Shown here one piece after another: positions 37,135 to 60,376 of a DNA stretch of 64,000 nt. A program made the translations under genes and the position numbers. The notes below the pieces were generated by a model. The model ran no database searches. It had not been told where the DNA came from and worked only from the letters and a program-made list of their open reading frames with translations. The stretch comes from Silurus meridionalis (lineage: Eukaryota > Chordata > Actinopteri > Siluriformes > Siluridae): positions 21,651,632 to 21,715,631 of the forward strand of contig NC_060885.1 of NCBI RefSeq assembly GCF_014805685.1, written 5' to 3'. Position 1 is the first letter of the stretch. Each line of letters opens with the position of its first letter.

Positions 37135-37317
37135 GGGGGGAACGTGGCAGCTCAATGGTTAAGTCGATAGGAAGGTCAGGGGTTCCAGGACCACCAAGCT
37201 GCCATTGTTGGGCCCATAATTGTTTCTGGTTGCTGTATAATCTCTGACCTCCAACTTCCTAACAAGCTGAGATGTGCAAAGAAAGAATTCCACTGTGCTA
37301 TAATGTAAATGTATCAA

Positions 37318-37389
<72 letters not shown>
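37135..37389 (+). repeat. tRNA-derived SINE with (TATC)n tail
   Basis: A tRNA-like head (gtggcagctcaatggttaag) and a body ending 'gaattccactgtgctataat' lead directly into about 18 TATC units (37316-37389). Confidence 0.7.
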
Positions 37390-38127
37390 GTATGTATGTC
37401 TGTATGTCTTTTCTGCTTAAAGACTTTTAGAAAGCATTTGAACGTGTGCTGTGATTAAGTTAAAAACAAACACATCCAGGTAGGAGGTTAAAACGACAGG
37501 GATGATGAATCAAATCCAATGCCAGTAACAATGTGTTCATTACACAAGGACAAGATCCCTGACAGTTTGATCTCAGAGATTTCCTGGAAGACTTTTAGCT
37601 TGAAAATTTCCTTCCGGGTTTAATTGGTTTTTTGTTTTTGTCTTGTAAAATATACCTTCAGTTCGCGCGAAATTACCCTTAATTGCAAAAAAAAAAAGAA
37701 AAAAAAAAGCAACACTAAACCTTGATCGCTGACTTTGGATGATGTTGGTTAAACAAAGCTACGTCTACACTATGGTTATCATTTGAGAACTAATGCATTA
37801 AATGGATCTAATCCACTAAACACGTCAAATGACTCCTAACTTATAGTCGCCAGGTCCGTTTAAAACACGCTCCCCCTTTATCGACCTTTTCTTAAAGCAT
37901 CACTATTTGTCCCTGAGTTGTGTTTTTATTTTTAAATCATTGTGTTAATAATGTAAAAGTAAACAATCTTTATATGTGATTTTTATTTGACATCATGTAC
38001 TCAAAACAGACAGATTATACACTAAAACTAAAGCGCAAAAATTATGGTTCTGGCAACACAGCTTTAGCTGCATCAGCCATGTGATATGCGTCTCAGCTGA
38101 GGCAGGAAAGCGGAAGTCGAAGCCGCC

Positions 38128-38172
38128 ATGCTGAAACTGCTCGATAAAATATCGCCAACAGAGTGTCCTAAA
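38128..38172 (+). CDS. commd8: COMMD8 coding exon 1
   Basis: Fifteen codons, [15 protein letters not shown], then donor GTAGGT. The exon is far too short to stand out as an ORF; it was placed by the start context and by the phase-0 join to exon 2. Confidence 0.85.
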
Positions 38173-38476
38173 GTAGGTAACAGGACATTGAGATGTGTAT
38201 CGGTTTATAACAAAGTCAGCTTTGCATAATGGTGTGGAAATTAATTGCTGCATGCAGTGCGTTTAATGGGGAAAGGAAACGTTTTATATGGAGAACGAGT
38301 TCACACTAGTATACAGCATCAATCCAGATGTACAACAGGCGCAGAGACAAAATATTTCTTCAGCCGTGGGAATTATGAGTTGGAGGGATCTTTGATTTTT
38401 GCAACAGATATATGTTCCAAGATAAATTCGACTAAAAACAATGTATTGCAAATAATAATAATACATTTTTATTTTA

Positions 38477-38525
<49 letters not shown>

Positions 38526-41258
38526 GCATATCATGATTTAACTTCTCATCATTGCTGCTTGTTCAGCTCCTGCACAGGGTGGTGGATGGGCTCTGTGGTC
38601 GAAATCAGCCCAAGCGCCTGGAGTATGGTGAAACATGGAGTCTTCTGGAGTGGGGTGAACTGATCAGCTCCCTAACCTACTTCTTTCGAGTCGCAGTTGG
38701 GAGGAAATGCTCAGACCAGGAGGTTAAGTATCTAAAATTTCAATTGTACTCGGACCCCTGTCTAATCATTCCTACATGTGCTTGGGCCTCTTTTTGCATC
38801 TGTAATTGCCTCCACTCTTGTGGCAAGACTTTCTATTAGACATTTTGCTTTTAAACCACAAGAGCATCCCATTTCAGTTGATCCCAAACCAGTTTATTGA
38901 CCAGTTTATTGAGACTTGACTTTTTTTCGGGTTCTTGGGAAACCAAGCCGAGGTTTATGGACCACTTTATATTATAGTGCACAGGAAAATTGTTGTGCTG
39001 GAACAGATGGGCTTGATCCCTTGTTCCTCTGAACCAAAATGATAATGCTACAGCATACAAAGACATTCTATATAGTTGTGTGTCTTTAATTTCATGGCAA
39101 CAGCTTGAAAGCCTCACATAAAAAAAAAAAATCTTTTGACATAGTGTGTCAATTCATATTTGATAGGTTTGTATTATTGAGAATATCTACAACTAATCTT
39201 CGTTTAATTAGGACGTAAACCATGTGATGTAAGAATCGCAAACAATTCATATAAACTGTTGCGCTCACGCAGTATCTCATGCATTTTTTCCCCATGTTGC
39301 ATTTGTGTAGATAAAGGAATTGTTGGGTGATTTGGAATCTGCACATTCAGGGGCTGTTCTGCAGTGTGTGCATGCCAGGCAGGAGGAGATCAGGCAAGCT
39401 CTGGTGGACAGAACCTACAGAATCTGCAGTACGCAACTCGACGACTTCAACTGGCAGCTAAAAGTACGCAACAGTGTAAAGTTGTCCTGTCTAGGGATCA
39501 CTAAGTTAATAATGACTATTGTATCAGGAATGATTTTTACCAGGAAGGCTGGATTAAGGTCAGATCAATCTGAATCCCTGATCCACTGACCTATTTTCTG
39601 ACATGGAGCATGTAATGTTAAAAGACATGACACAGATGTTGTTCATGTACATAGGACACAAAAAGAACACTGTTCTTGTGCCTCTGATGTTTTGCATAAA
39701 ATTGCATTCGACTCACAGTTGATGACCGAATTTAATAGTGATCGACTGATTCATTGGTTTTGCAGATTAATCGGCAACGATAGTCGATTGCTGAAACTAT
39801 CGGCTATCTGCATAATCTATACTGATACTAGTTTTTCCGGGTGGTGTCTGGGCTTGAGCGGCTGAGAAGTTCCGCTGTCATTATACAGTACAAGAGCGGC
39901 CTCTAGAGGCGAATCACTGACACCACGTGCTGTTTGTTTTGACACGTGAGACTGAGTGTTGTACTTTATTCAAGTTAGTTCATAGTGCATTTACTGAAGT
40001 TGATCTATAAAATGAACTTTTTATTTGATAAAAAATACATATATATTAGTAACTGTTTAAATAAACAATACTTCAAAAACATTTATTAACTTCAGTTAAT
40101 GTTACAAATGGAATCTTAATTTTAAAGCGTTACCATTTCAAATAATTCCAGTCATCCTTAAAAAGGATACTTTGAATGTATTCACAAAGTCCAGAGCATT
40201 GAAATTACATTCATTTTATTTAATTTATTTATTTATTTTGTATTATTGTTCAGTACTATTTTACATGGAGTTTTTAAACCCATTTTAATGGAGGTAGCAG
40301 AGCTGAAGATATTAAGGTTTTCGTTGGGAGTGATGAGGATGAACAGGAATTAGAAAAGAGTTTATTAGAGGGACAGCGCATGTAGGACATTTTGGAGACA
40401 AGATGAGGGAAGTGCGCTTGAGATGGTTTGGACATGTGCAGAGGAGGGACATGGGTTATATCGGTAGGAGAATGCTGAGGATGGAGCCACCAGAAGGAAA
40501 GAAAAGAGGAAGGACAAGGAGGAGGTTTATGGATGTGGTGAGGGAAGACATGCAGGTAGTCTGTATGAAAGAGGCAGATGTAGAGGACAGGGGGGTTTGG
40601 AGACGGATCCACTGAGGCGACCCCTAATGGGAGAAGCCGAAAGAAGCAGCATTTTCACTCTTATCGGTTGATTAATCAGTTGTCAGCAAGTACGATACAA
40701 CATAGATCAGTATCGGTAAAACAGTTGACCTCTAGAATATAAGCATTGGAAATCTGTTCACTTTCATTTCAGAAGTATATCAAAAAGGAAACAAGATGAT
40801 ATCTCTGCAATTCAAGCCTTGCTTATACATTTTTCTTTTCTGTGACATAGAAATTTCCCCACTGTGGGACAAATAAAGGTATAATTTATCTTGTCTTAGT
40901 TAAGACAATGAGTTTGCTGACCAAATAGTTTTTTTAAAATCTCCTCTTTTCCTTTTTTTCTGTTTAGCTTGCATTATCCAGTGATAAGCTGTCATCATTA
41001 AACACTCCTCTACTAAACCTCAGTCTTGACCTGACAGAGGATGGAATCCAGAAAGCTGTAAACATAGAAATGAACAAAGAAGAGTTAAACACGCTCATCA
41101 CTACATTAGAAGCTGCAAATAAGGTACATGCTTTCTCTCACTCAGGCATCATTTGTCATCATTTTATTGCCTACCATTTTGGATCTGAACATTGATGTTA
41201 CCACATGTACTGATGTCTTCTTTAACACACTGTGTAGGTGGTCCTACAGATGAAATGA
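38128..41258 (+). CDS. commd8: COMMD8, COMM domain-containing protein 8, complete
   Basis: COMMD8 is a small subunit of the Commander complex (COMMD/CCDC22/CCDC93), which works with retriever in endosomal recycling. Five exons splice in frame to 176 aa plus stop: 38128-38172, 38567-38722, 39311-39463, 40968-41123 and 41238-41258. The human protein is 183 aa. The N-terminal helical domain includes [12 protein letters not shown] and [14 protein letters not shown]. The C-terminal COMM domain begins after DDFNWQLK (the conserved DF.W..K) and carries the leucine-rich end [19 protein letters not shown]. All introns are phase 0 with GT-AG borders. The start has a strong context (gccgccATGC). It lies between GABRB1 and ATP10D and is transcribed opposite to both, exactly as in human. 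An AATAAA at 41819-41824 would give a 561-nt 3' UTR. Introns 2 and 3 carry transposon remains. Confidence 0.95.
38478..38525. repeat. (ATT)n microsatellite in COMMD8 intron 1
   Basis: About 16 units ending 41 bases before the exon 2 acceptor. Confidence 0.96.
38567..38722 (+). CDS. commd8: COMMD8 coding exon 2
   Basis: After gcttgttcag it reads [40 protein letters not shown] and [12 protein letters not shown]; donor GTTAAG. LLH.(I/V)(I/V)DG(I/L)CGR is diagnostic of COMMD8. Confidence 0.95.
38750..39120. mobile_element. Tc1-like relic in COMMD8 intron 2
   Basis: Contains 'gcatacaaagacattctata' and 'ctcatgt/gccacaag'-type phrases, an inverted-orientation copy of the 4376-5330 family. Confidence 0.5.
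39311..39463 (+). CDS. commd8: COMMD8 coding exon 3
   Basis: After tttgtgtag it reads [40 protein letters not shown] and [11 protein letters not shown]; donor GTACGC. It ends in the DF.W..K start of the COMM domain. Confidence 0.95.
39730..40735. mobile_element. DNA transposon with an RTE fragment nested inside (COMMD8 intron 3)
   Basis: The left part (tgatcgactgattcattggt, attaatcggcaacga) and the right part (gttgattaatcagttgtcag, cggtaaaacagttgacctct) have the palindromic end phrases of one fish repeat. They are separated by an RTE 3' fragment. Confidence 0.55.
40290..40652 (+). mobile_element. RTE-like 3' fragment, nested
   Basis: The plus strand encodes [20 protein letters not shown] and [18 protein letters not shown], then ends 'gaggcgacccctaatgggag'. 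It is the same 3' end as in 14341-15152. Confidence 0.8.
40968..41123 (+). CDS. commd8: COMMD8 coding exon 4 (COMM domain)
   Basis: After tctgtttag it reads [40 protein letters not shown] and [12 protein letters not shown]; donor GTACAT. It holds most of the COMM domain and is not visible as a long ORF because it starts without a Met. Confidence 0.95.
41238..41258 (+). CDS. commd8: COMMD8 coding exon 5 (last six codons and stop)
   Basis: After cactgtgtag it reads VVLQMK and TGA. Human COMMD8 ends VVLQLK. Only 21 nt are coding; the rest of the exon is 3' UTR. Confidence 0.92.
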   Translation: MVLQMK

Positions 41259-43261
41259 ACGGAGCATATTAAAAACCTGTGGATCAAGAGCTGAGAACTG
41301 GCTCGGGAACGAGGATCTGCGACGCTTTTATAGGACGCTGTGCAACCAGGAAAATATAGTATAGCTGTGGCTCAGCGCCTCAGTCGGCTAAGGTTCAGAT
41401 CGTGTTTAACAACATTGGAAATGGACTAACTGAATTTTTGCTTGTGTACACTTTTCTATTCTAATCCATGTGAAGAATTGAGCAGATTTCAAATGAGCAC
41501 ATGCTGAATATTTAAAATTGAAACTGATGCACATTAATGCAGTGAGCACAGCAGAACTCCTGATAGATATACCTATATATCACTGCTCGTTCGAGAGTAG
41601 CAGACAGTAATTAATGTGAGCAGAGCCTGTAACTGATGAAAATTAATGCGAGCAGAGTCTATCTGATTAGAATTTTCCACCTCAGCTTTCTGTCCCTGGT
41701 CTAGACAAGTCTTTCAGTTTCAATTGACTGTCTTAAATTTTCATTTGTCTTTTTTTCTACCCCTATGGAGAACCCTGGCTGTATAGATGTATGATAGGAG
41801 GGAAAGAGCTGGTTGTTTAATAAACTGCATTTAATGTTGTTCCACCTCTCAGCCGTTTGCTTCATTCTGCACACATCTGCTGCTCAGCTACAGCAACTTC
41901 TCTCACTCATACTTAAGATCTGCAGGTGAAAGTAAGATACACTTGTCAAAGTGGTTCCTGAGAGGTTCTGTAAAAGGTTAGTTTACACTCTGACATACAC
42001 GAGAGAGGCAAATGGCATTCTGCAGCAGGTGTGGAGCATCTTCTGTTAAGTTTCCTCTGTAGCACTACAGCAAATTAATCGTTTATTTTTATAGCGCTTC
42101 TCACAACAGACATTGTCTCCAAGCAGCTTAAGATGAACGATGTGTATTTACCCCCTGATGAGCAGCCATGGCGACTGTGGCAAGGAAAAACTCCCTTAGA
42201 TGAGAACAGCACAATGTGGTGAAATCTTTTATTTGAAGCCGTCACGGGTTCTCACGTCGAACTGTGTTTGTGTTTAGAACACGCACATGTACACTCGTTG
42301 TCTCACAAACATTCCACTAGCGCACGTCCCCCTCAGCAGTGGAGCACAAAGAGAAAAAGCATGAATTCGGTTCACAAATATGCCATATAAACAGCTTTAA
42401 ATAGCAATAAACTTTCAGCATTATCACCTCTGCTGTTATTTCAGGTCATCTATTTTTTGCGCAGGTTTTGTGTATGCTTTGTAATGTTAAATCAGAAAGT
42501 GAACAGAAATGCTGTATTTGTGTGTCCTAATTATTTTTTTTTTAATTGACTAAGTCTTAGATTGTCATTGATATTTTGAAATGTTCTCTATTAGTTTCCA
42601 CAATGCCTATGCAAAGTATATAATGTTAACATAGAACAGCTTAAAAAGCCCAAATCTCCTTGTCATTATGGAAACCTTAAGATTGTTTTCTAGAAAAGTG
42701 AATTCACTGCGTTTTTTCCATACTTGCTTTCTGCTTGACCCTGTACATCACAATTTTCAAAGGCACAATTTAAGCCTGAAGAAATAACAGCAGGTCGGCT
42801 GGATCCTGTCTGTGGTTTGGCATTTTCTCTTTTGTTTCTGAGGTTATCCTGGGTACCACACAAATCACAGTGAATATGTTTAAAGCTAAAAATAATAATA
42901 AAAAAAAAAAAAAAGGGTTTGATACTCGAACCACAAGGTTGTACAGAAACCAATATAAATCACTAACCTCTGCTACAAAACATATCTTTCAAGAAGAGGC
43001 ATATTTTACATAGCTTTTGATGGTTAACTTGAGTAATGTGTACCGGTGTAAGGCAGGGGATTTAAGTCAAAATGTGCATTTCTGGACATTTAGATTTCTT
43101 TCAGTGCCTCTAATCCTTTTAATTTGATAAAAAGCAAGTATATTAACAGTATACAACACTTTGTAATGTCTGTTAGTACAAGAAATAATGGTGACATTTT
43201 ACCTGACTTTTAAATGAAGAAATTCAACTTTCACACAGGTTCTGTGAATATGTAAATACAT
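41259..43261. other. COMMD8 3' UTR and spacer to GABRB1
   Basis: After the presumed polyadenylation site at about 41840 I see no gene. Part of the spacer (42080-42215) carries 'cttctcacaacagacattgt' and 'ggcaaggaaaaactcccttag', an interspersed fish repeat. Confidence 0.5.
41819..41824 (+). other. candidate COMMD8 polyadenylation signal
   Basis: AATAAA followed by a GT-rich stretch (aatgttgtt), 561 nt after the COMMD8 stop. No competing hexamer was noticed between the stop and this site. Confidence 0.55.
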
Positions 43262-43510
43262 CGACCAGGCATACCATTATGACCGCCTGCCTGATATTGT
43301 GTCGTCCCCCTTCTGCTGCCAAAACAGTCCTGACCATTGAGCATTAACAGCATTAACTTCAGCAATTTGAACTACAGGAGCTCGTCTGTTTGATCGGACC
43401 ACACGGTCCAGACCAGCCTTCGCACCCCACCTGCACCGATGAGTCTTTGCTGCCCATGAGCCTGTTGCCGGGTTGCCACTGTTCCTTCCTTGGACCACTT
43501 TTGATAACAT
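43262..43510. mobile_element. fragment of the 9408 Tc1-like family
   Basis: Starts 'cgaccaggcataccattatg'. It is antisense to the RSNRRAPVVQIAE transposase segment and stops at 'ccttggaccacttttgataa'. The right end is missing. Confidence 0.7.
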
Positions 43511-43559
43511 TATCTCTTCATCATGGTACCATTTAGTGGGTGGGATACATTTGGCAGCA

Positions 43560-45122
43560 AGTATATATATTTTGCAAGTTCTCCCACTTAGAAATCATGG
43601 AGGGGTCTGAAATTGTCATCGAAGGTGCATGTCCACTGTGAGAGACAATCTAAAAAAAAAAATCCAGAAATCACAATGTATGATTTTTTAACTATTTATT
43701 TGTATGATACAGCTGCAAATAAGTATTTGAACACCTGAGAAAGTCAATGTTAATATTTGGTACAGTAGCCTTTGTTTGCAATTACAGAGGTCAAACGTTT
43801 CCTGTAGTTTTTCACCAGGTTTGCACACACTGCAGGAGGGATTTTGGCCCACCTCCACACAGATCTTCTAGATCAGTCAGGTTTCTGGCCTGTCGCTGAG
43901 AAACACGGAGTTTGAGCTCCTCCAAAGATTCTCTATTGGGTTTAGGTCTGAGACTGGCTAGGCCACGCCAGAACCTTGATATGCTTCTTACAGAGCCACT
44001 CCTTGGTTATCCTGGCTGTGTGCTTGGTCATTGTCATGTTGGAAGACCCAGCCTCGACCCATCTTCAATGCTCTAACTGAGGGAAGGAGGTTGTTCTCAA
44101 AATCTCGCAATACATGGCCCCGGTCATCCTCTCCTTAATACAGTGCAGTCGCCTGTCCCATGTGCAGAAAAACACCCCAAAGCATGATGCTACCACCCCA
44201 TGCTTCACAGTAGGGATGGTGTTCTTGGATGGTACTCATCATTCTTCTTCCTCCAAACACGCTTAGTGGAATTATGACCCAAAAGTTCTATTTTGGTCTC
44301 ATCTGACCACATGACTTTCTCCCATGACTCCTCTGGATCATCCAAATGGTCATTGGCAAACTTAAGACATGCCTGGACATGTGCTGGTTTAAGCAGGGGA
44401 ACCTTCCGTGCCATGCATGATTTCAAACCATGACGCCTTAGTGTATTACCAACAGTAACCTTGGAAACGGTGGTCCCAGCTCTTTTCAGGTCATTGACCA
44501 GCTCCTCCTGTAGTTCTGGGCTGATTTCTCACCTTCCTTAGGATCATTGAGACCCTACGAGGTGAGATCTTGCATGGAGCCCCAGTCCGAGGGAGATTGA
44601 CAGTCATGTTTAGCTTCTTCCATTTTCTAATGATTGCTCCAACAGTGGACCTTTTTTCACCAAGCTGCTTGGCAATTTCCCCGTAGCCCTTTCCAGCCTT
44701 GTGGAGGTGTACAATTTTGTCTCTAGTGTCTTTGGACAGCTCTTTGGTCTTGGCCATGTTAGTAGTTGGATTCTTACTGATTGTATGGGGTAGACAGGTG
44801 TCTTTATGCAGCTAATGACCTCAAACAGCTGCATCTAATTTAGGATAATAAATGTAGTGGAGGTGGACATTTTAAAGGCAGGCTAACAGGTCTTTGAGGG
44901 TCAGAATTCTAGCTGATAGACAGGTGTTCAAATACTTATTTGCAGCTGTATCATACAAATAAATAATTTAAAAATCATATATTGTGATTTCTGGATTTTT
45001 TTGTTTAGATTATGTCTCTCACAGTGGACATGCACCTACGATGACAATTTCAGACCCCTCCATGATTTCTAAGTGGGAGAACTTGCAAAATAGCAGGGTG
45101 TTCAAATACTTATTTTCCTCAC
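43560..45122 (-). mobile_element. Tc1-like transposon, near full length but inactivated
   Basis: About 1.56 kb with long inverted repeats (43562-43745 and 44925-45105 share 'gcaagttctcccacttagaa' and 'tggacatgcacctacgatga'-type phrases). The left end lacks roughly 40 outer bases that the right end keeps. On the minus strand, a transposase start at 44757 ([40 protein letters not shown]) and a later block at 44426-44205 (EESWEKVMWSDETKIELLG, holding the second catalytic Asp) lie in different frames with stops between, so it is a pseudogene. Confidence 0.85.
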
Positions 45123-45124
45123 TG

Positions 45125-45272
<148 letters not shown>

Positions 45273-45332
45273 TGTAATGTTACACATATTCGTACAGAAT
45301 CTTTTCAGTACAGGACTTTTGGTTCGGTATTC

Positions 45333-45396
45333 GTGTCATCCTTGCGCAGGGGCCATGCTAATCTATTCAAAAATATGGTAACGCTTCACGATTTTG
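45333..45396 (-). pseudogene. rearranged U6 snRNA pseudogene
   Basis: The minus strand holds two U6-like pieces in the wrong order. At 45364-45333 is 'agattagcatggcccctgcg' continuing to 'caaggatgacac', the U6 core with no mismatch that I can see. At 45396-45369 is 'caaaatcgtgaagcgttacc' then 'atattttt', the U6 3' end, placed before the core instead of after it. The 5' stem is absent. It cannot be a working U6 gene. Confidence 0.78.
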
Positions 45397-45944
45397 TTTA
45401 GTCTCTGCCTAGCACTTTGAGTGCATTTATTACACTATAAAACATACACAATACCCGGGGTAAAAAAAGAAAAAAAAAAGAAACAAGAGTTAGCACAGTG
45501 TCACTGTGGCTACTCAGCCCTTACCAGAAATACGATTTGTTTTGCACATGCATTAAAACAAAAGATATACTTTTGCGGGGGGTTTTTGTCCAGCTTCAAG
45601 AGTTTCTCTGAACATTTCTCTTTACCATTTGTTAAAGTATGCAGAAATAAGTAGAACAGTTAAGTAGATCATATCTTTGGAAAAGTAAATATTAAATGTA
45701 ACACACTTATATACACATCTGTATTATCCAAATGGGGTCTAACAAATATAAACTATTTAAATTAAAAATGTCCACTTATTTAATTTTATTTAAGCAATTT
45801 GTGTGTGAATTTAATTACTAAATTGAATCAATATAATAAAAAGTGTATTGCATTCAATTGATTTATTCTATTTTATTTCAAAAAATATAGGTACCTGCCG
45901 AACCACAAATTTTGGGTACCATTACACCCTTAATATATACAGTA

Positions 45945-46991
45945 TTTCATGAAAGTCAGTACACCCCTCACATTTTAGAAACCATTTTAGTATCTTCTCA
46001 AGGTACAATACTATAGAAATAAAACTTGGATCTATATTAGAAAAGTCAATGTGCAGCTTGTATAGCAGTACTTATACTGTCCTCTAAAAATAACTCATCA
46101 TACAGCCATTATTGTCAAAATAACTGGCAACAAAAGTTAGTACACCCTAAGTAAACATGTCAAAAGTGTCAATATTTTGTGTAAGCACCATTGTTATCCA
46201 GCACCTCCTTATTCCTCCTGGGCATAGAATTCACCAGAGCTGCTGGGATCCTCTTCGTAACATCACAGAGCTGCTGGATGGCAGACACATGTCACATTTC
46301 CACCTTCTGCTTAAGAATGCCCCACGAGTGATCAATAGATTCAGGTCTGGAGACATACTTGGCCACCCTATCTCCCCATCAGACCTTCTGCTTCTGCAAC
46401 CTCTAAGTGGCTTCTGCACCTGACGCACACAAGCACGAGGACTCAGCTTCTTTGATCGACCCTTGTGAGGTCTGTTCCTAGTGAAACCCGTCTCTTTGCA
46501 TGACACGGGCCAATGTACTGTTACTCAGTTTCAGGGTCTTACACATCTTCTTATAGTCTAGTCTTTGTGGAGAGCAACAATTCTAATGATCAAATCCTTA
46601 GAGATTTCATTCACATGTGCCATGTTAAACATCTACTGGACAGTGTGAGAGAATTGTACTCAAAGCACCAAATTTTAACTGCTGTTATAAAAGATACACA
46701 AATTTGTATGATCCTGTCAATGAGACAAAAACATAAATATGAATAGGACATGTTGCTTTGCATGGTTAACTGACATACAGCTGTTATCACTTAGGGTGTA
46801 CTCACTTTTGTGTAGCCAGCTATTTTGACAATAATAACTGTGAGTTATTTTTAAAAGTCTGTAAATGTATACTGCTATACAATCAGCACATTGAATACTC
46901 TAAAATATTTGCAAGTTTAATTTCTATAGTATTGTCCCTTGAGAAGATCTACTAAAATAGTTGCTGAGGGGTGTACTCACTTTTGTGATAC

Positions 46992-46998
<7 letters not shown>
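45945..46998. mobile_element. Tc1-like element, decayed
   Basis: Inverted ends: 'aagtcagtacacccctcaca' at the left and 'ggggtgtactcacttttgtg' at the right, with a second shared block (ctatagtattg). The minus-strand interior keeps WPSMSPDLNLL, the W-PxxSPDLNP motif before the last catalytic residue of Tc1 transposases. Confidence 0.8.

Positions 46999-47000
<2 letters not shown>

Positions 47001-47059
<59 letters not shown>
47001..47059. repeat. (TA)n microsatellite, left of an insertion
   Basis: About 29 units, ending just before the element at 47066. Confidence 0.97.
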
Positions 47060-47064
<5 letters not shown>

Positions 47065-47065
47065 C

Positions 47066-47817
47066 AGTGGCAGGCCATTAGTGATTTTCTATCAGAATCG
47101 CTGACTTAAGTTTTAATGTAAGTCCCTATAGGTGTATTTTTTTATTTCCAAAAGTCTATTCACAGGCGCATAATAACAATTTTAGGTAATTTGATTGGAT
47201 GGTCATCTGTAGCAAACTGTACAAGCAAACATATCCGTGTAGATTTTTTAATTTCACAATGAATAACAGAGGAAAAGAAATTGATTTGGTCACAGATTCA
47301 CTTAGAAGGACATGTACAAGACGGACTTTTCAAGAAAAGCTGGACATCGTTAGGAAAATCGGCCAAACCAGTTCAAAACTGTTAAGCATTTTCATGAACT
47401 GTTTATACTTTTGCGTTTTCGTTCCTGTAGAATTTGTAAAAACACAATTTGGCTTCATTGTATATCCCCAGGAAAACTGTAATGCACAAAAACAATGCAC
47501 AAAGATGCACAGAAACCCGGGGTCATTTTATGAGGTTAATATTGATGCTTCTGCTAAAGATAATGTATGCCGGCGGTGCAGCTGTGTCTGCTGTGAAAGC
47601 TTGTTGATATGTTTTAAATGTGTTTCTTGCATTAGTAGTCACATTCAGTCTCACAGCATGAGATACCAGTCTGTGATGCAATGCTCTGTTATACTGCGTT
47701 TCTCTATAATATTGATGGTTTTTACAACCATGGCATCGTAATGATGGTATCAAGAGGTGGATTGATTCAGGCAGGACACCGGTGAAGGCCTGAAGGTGTG
47801 AAATGCATGGCCCGCCA

Positions 47818-47818
<1 letters not shown>
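47066..47818. mobile_element. DNA transposon inserted in a (TA)n tract
   Basis: The ends are inverted repeats: 'cagtggcaggccat' and 'atgcatggcccgccactc'. The plus strand near 47300-47370 reads RTCTRRTFQEKLDIVRKIG, resembling the N-terminus of ZMYM/hAT-related proteins in fish, then loses the frame. A relative lies at 61838. Confidence 0.7.

Positions 47819-47820
<2 letters not shown>

Positions 47821-47892
<72 letters not shown>
47821..47892. repeat. (TA)n microsatellite, right of the insertion
   Basis: About 36 units starting immediately after the element at 47818. Confidence 0.97.
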
Positions 47893-47896
<4 letters not shown>

Positions 47897-48455
47897 GTTT
47901 GCTCTATTTTCTAATTGGTCATCATGTTGTAACACATTGTGTAAAAGAGCTAAGTGTGGCTACACTAACAATGTGGGACTATCTAATACGCAAGTATTTA
48001 CCAAGAGTATTAGCACATGTGCACATAGGCATCTCATAACTAAACCAAAGCTGCAGTATCGTTAAAGTCTAAATAAACTCTGTCCCAAATACAGTGCAAA
48101 TATTTAAAAGGCTGGTAGATATTCTGAGAATTATCATTGTTTATTGTCTAAGACCATAGTGCCTGACTTCAAATGCTGCCTACAGTTACAGCTGTAGTGT
48201 TAGCACTAACTCTGGGCTATTGTGCATTTTTTCACAAGTTAGCTGCAGCACCATCACACCCCTGTAGTTCGATCTTACATGAAGCAGGGGTGATGAATAG
48301 AAACATCTAATCAGAAACTAAATATTTCTTACATTATCTAGATGACCCTATAGCTTATATATGGCAAGATATCAAATTAAATCAAATAACCCTTTTGTTG
48401 AGAGCACTTGACCAGATTTGATAAGTGAAAGCTAAGCTGAGTGCACTGCTGCCCC

Positions 48456-60376
<11,921 letters not shown>

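Larger units (their letters stand above)
34713..38040. other. ATP10D-COMMD8 spacer
   Basis: Divergent promoters face each other across this spacer. Apart from SINE pieces (35575-35705, 37135-37320) and the (TATC)n tract I see no gene. An A-rich stretch lies at 37687-37710. Confidence 0.5.

Noticed and set aside
37316..37389. Regular repeats considered as a CRISPR array
   Set aside because: Simple tetranucleotide repeats without spacers; the genome is eukaryotic.
47199..47741. 180-codon ORF that might be a new gene
   Set aside because: It lies within inverted-repeat ends of a transposon, only its first part resembles a ZMYM/hAT-type protein, and the rest is low-information.
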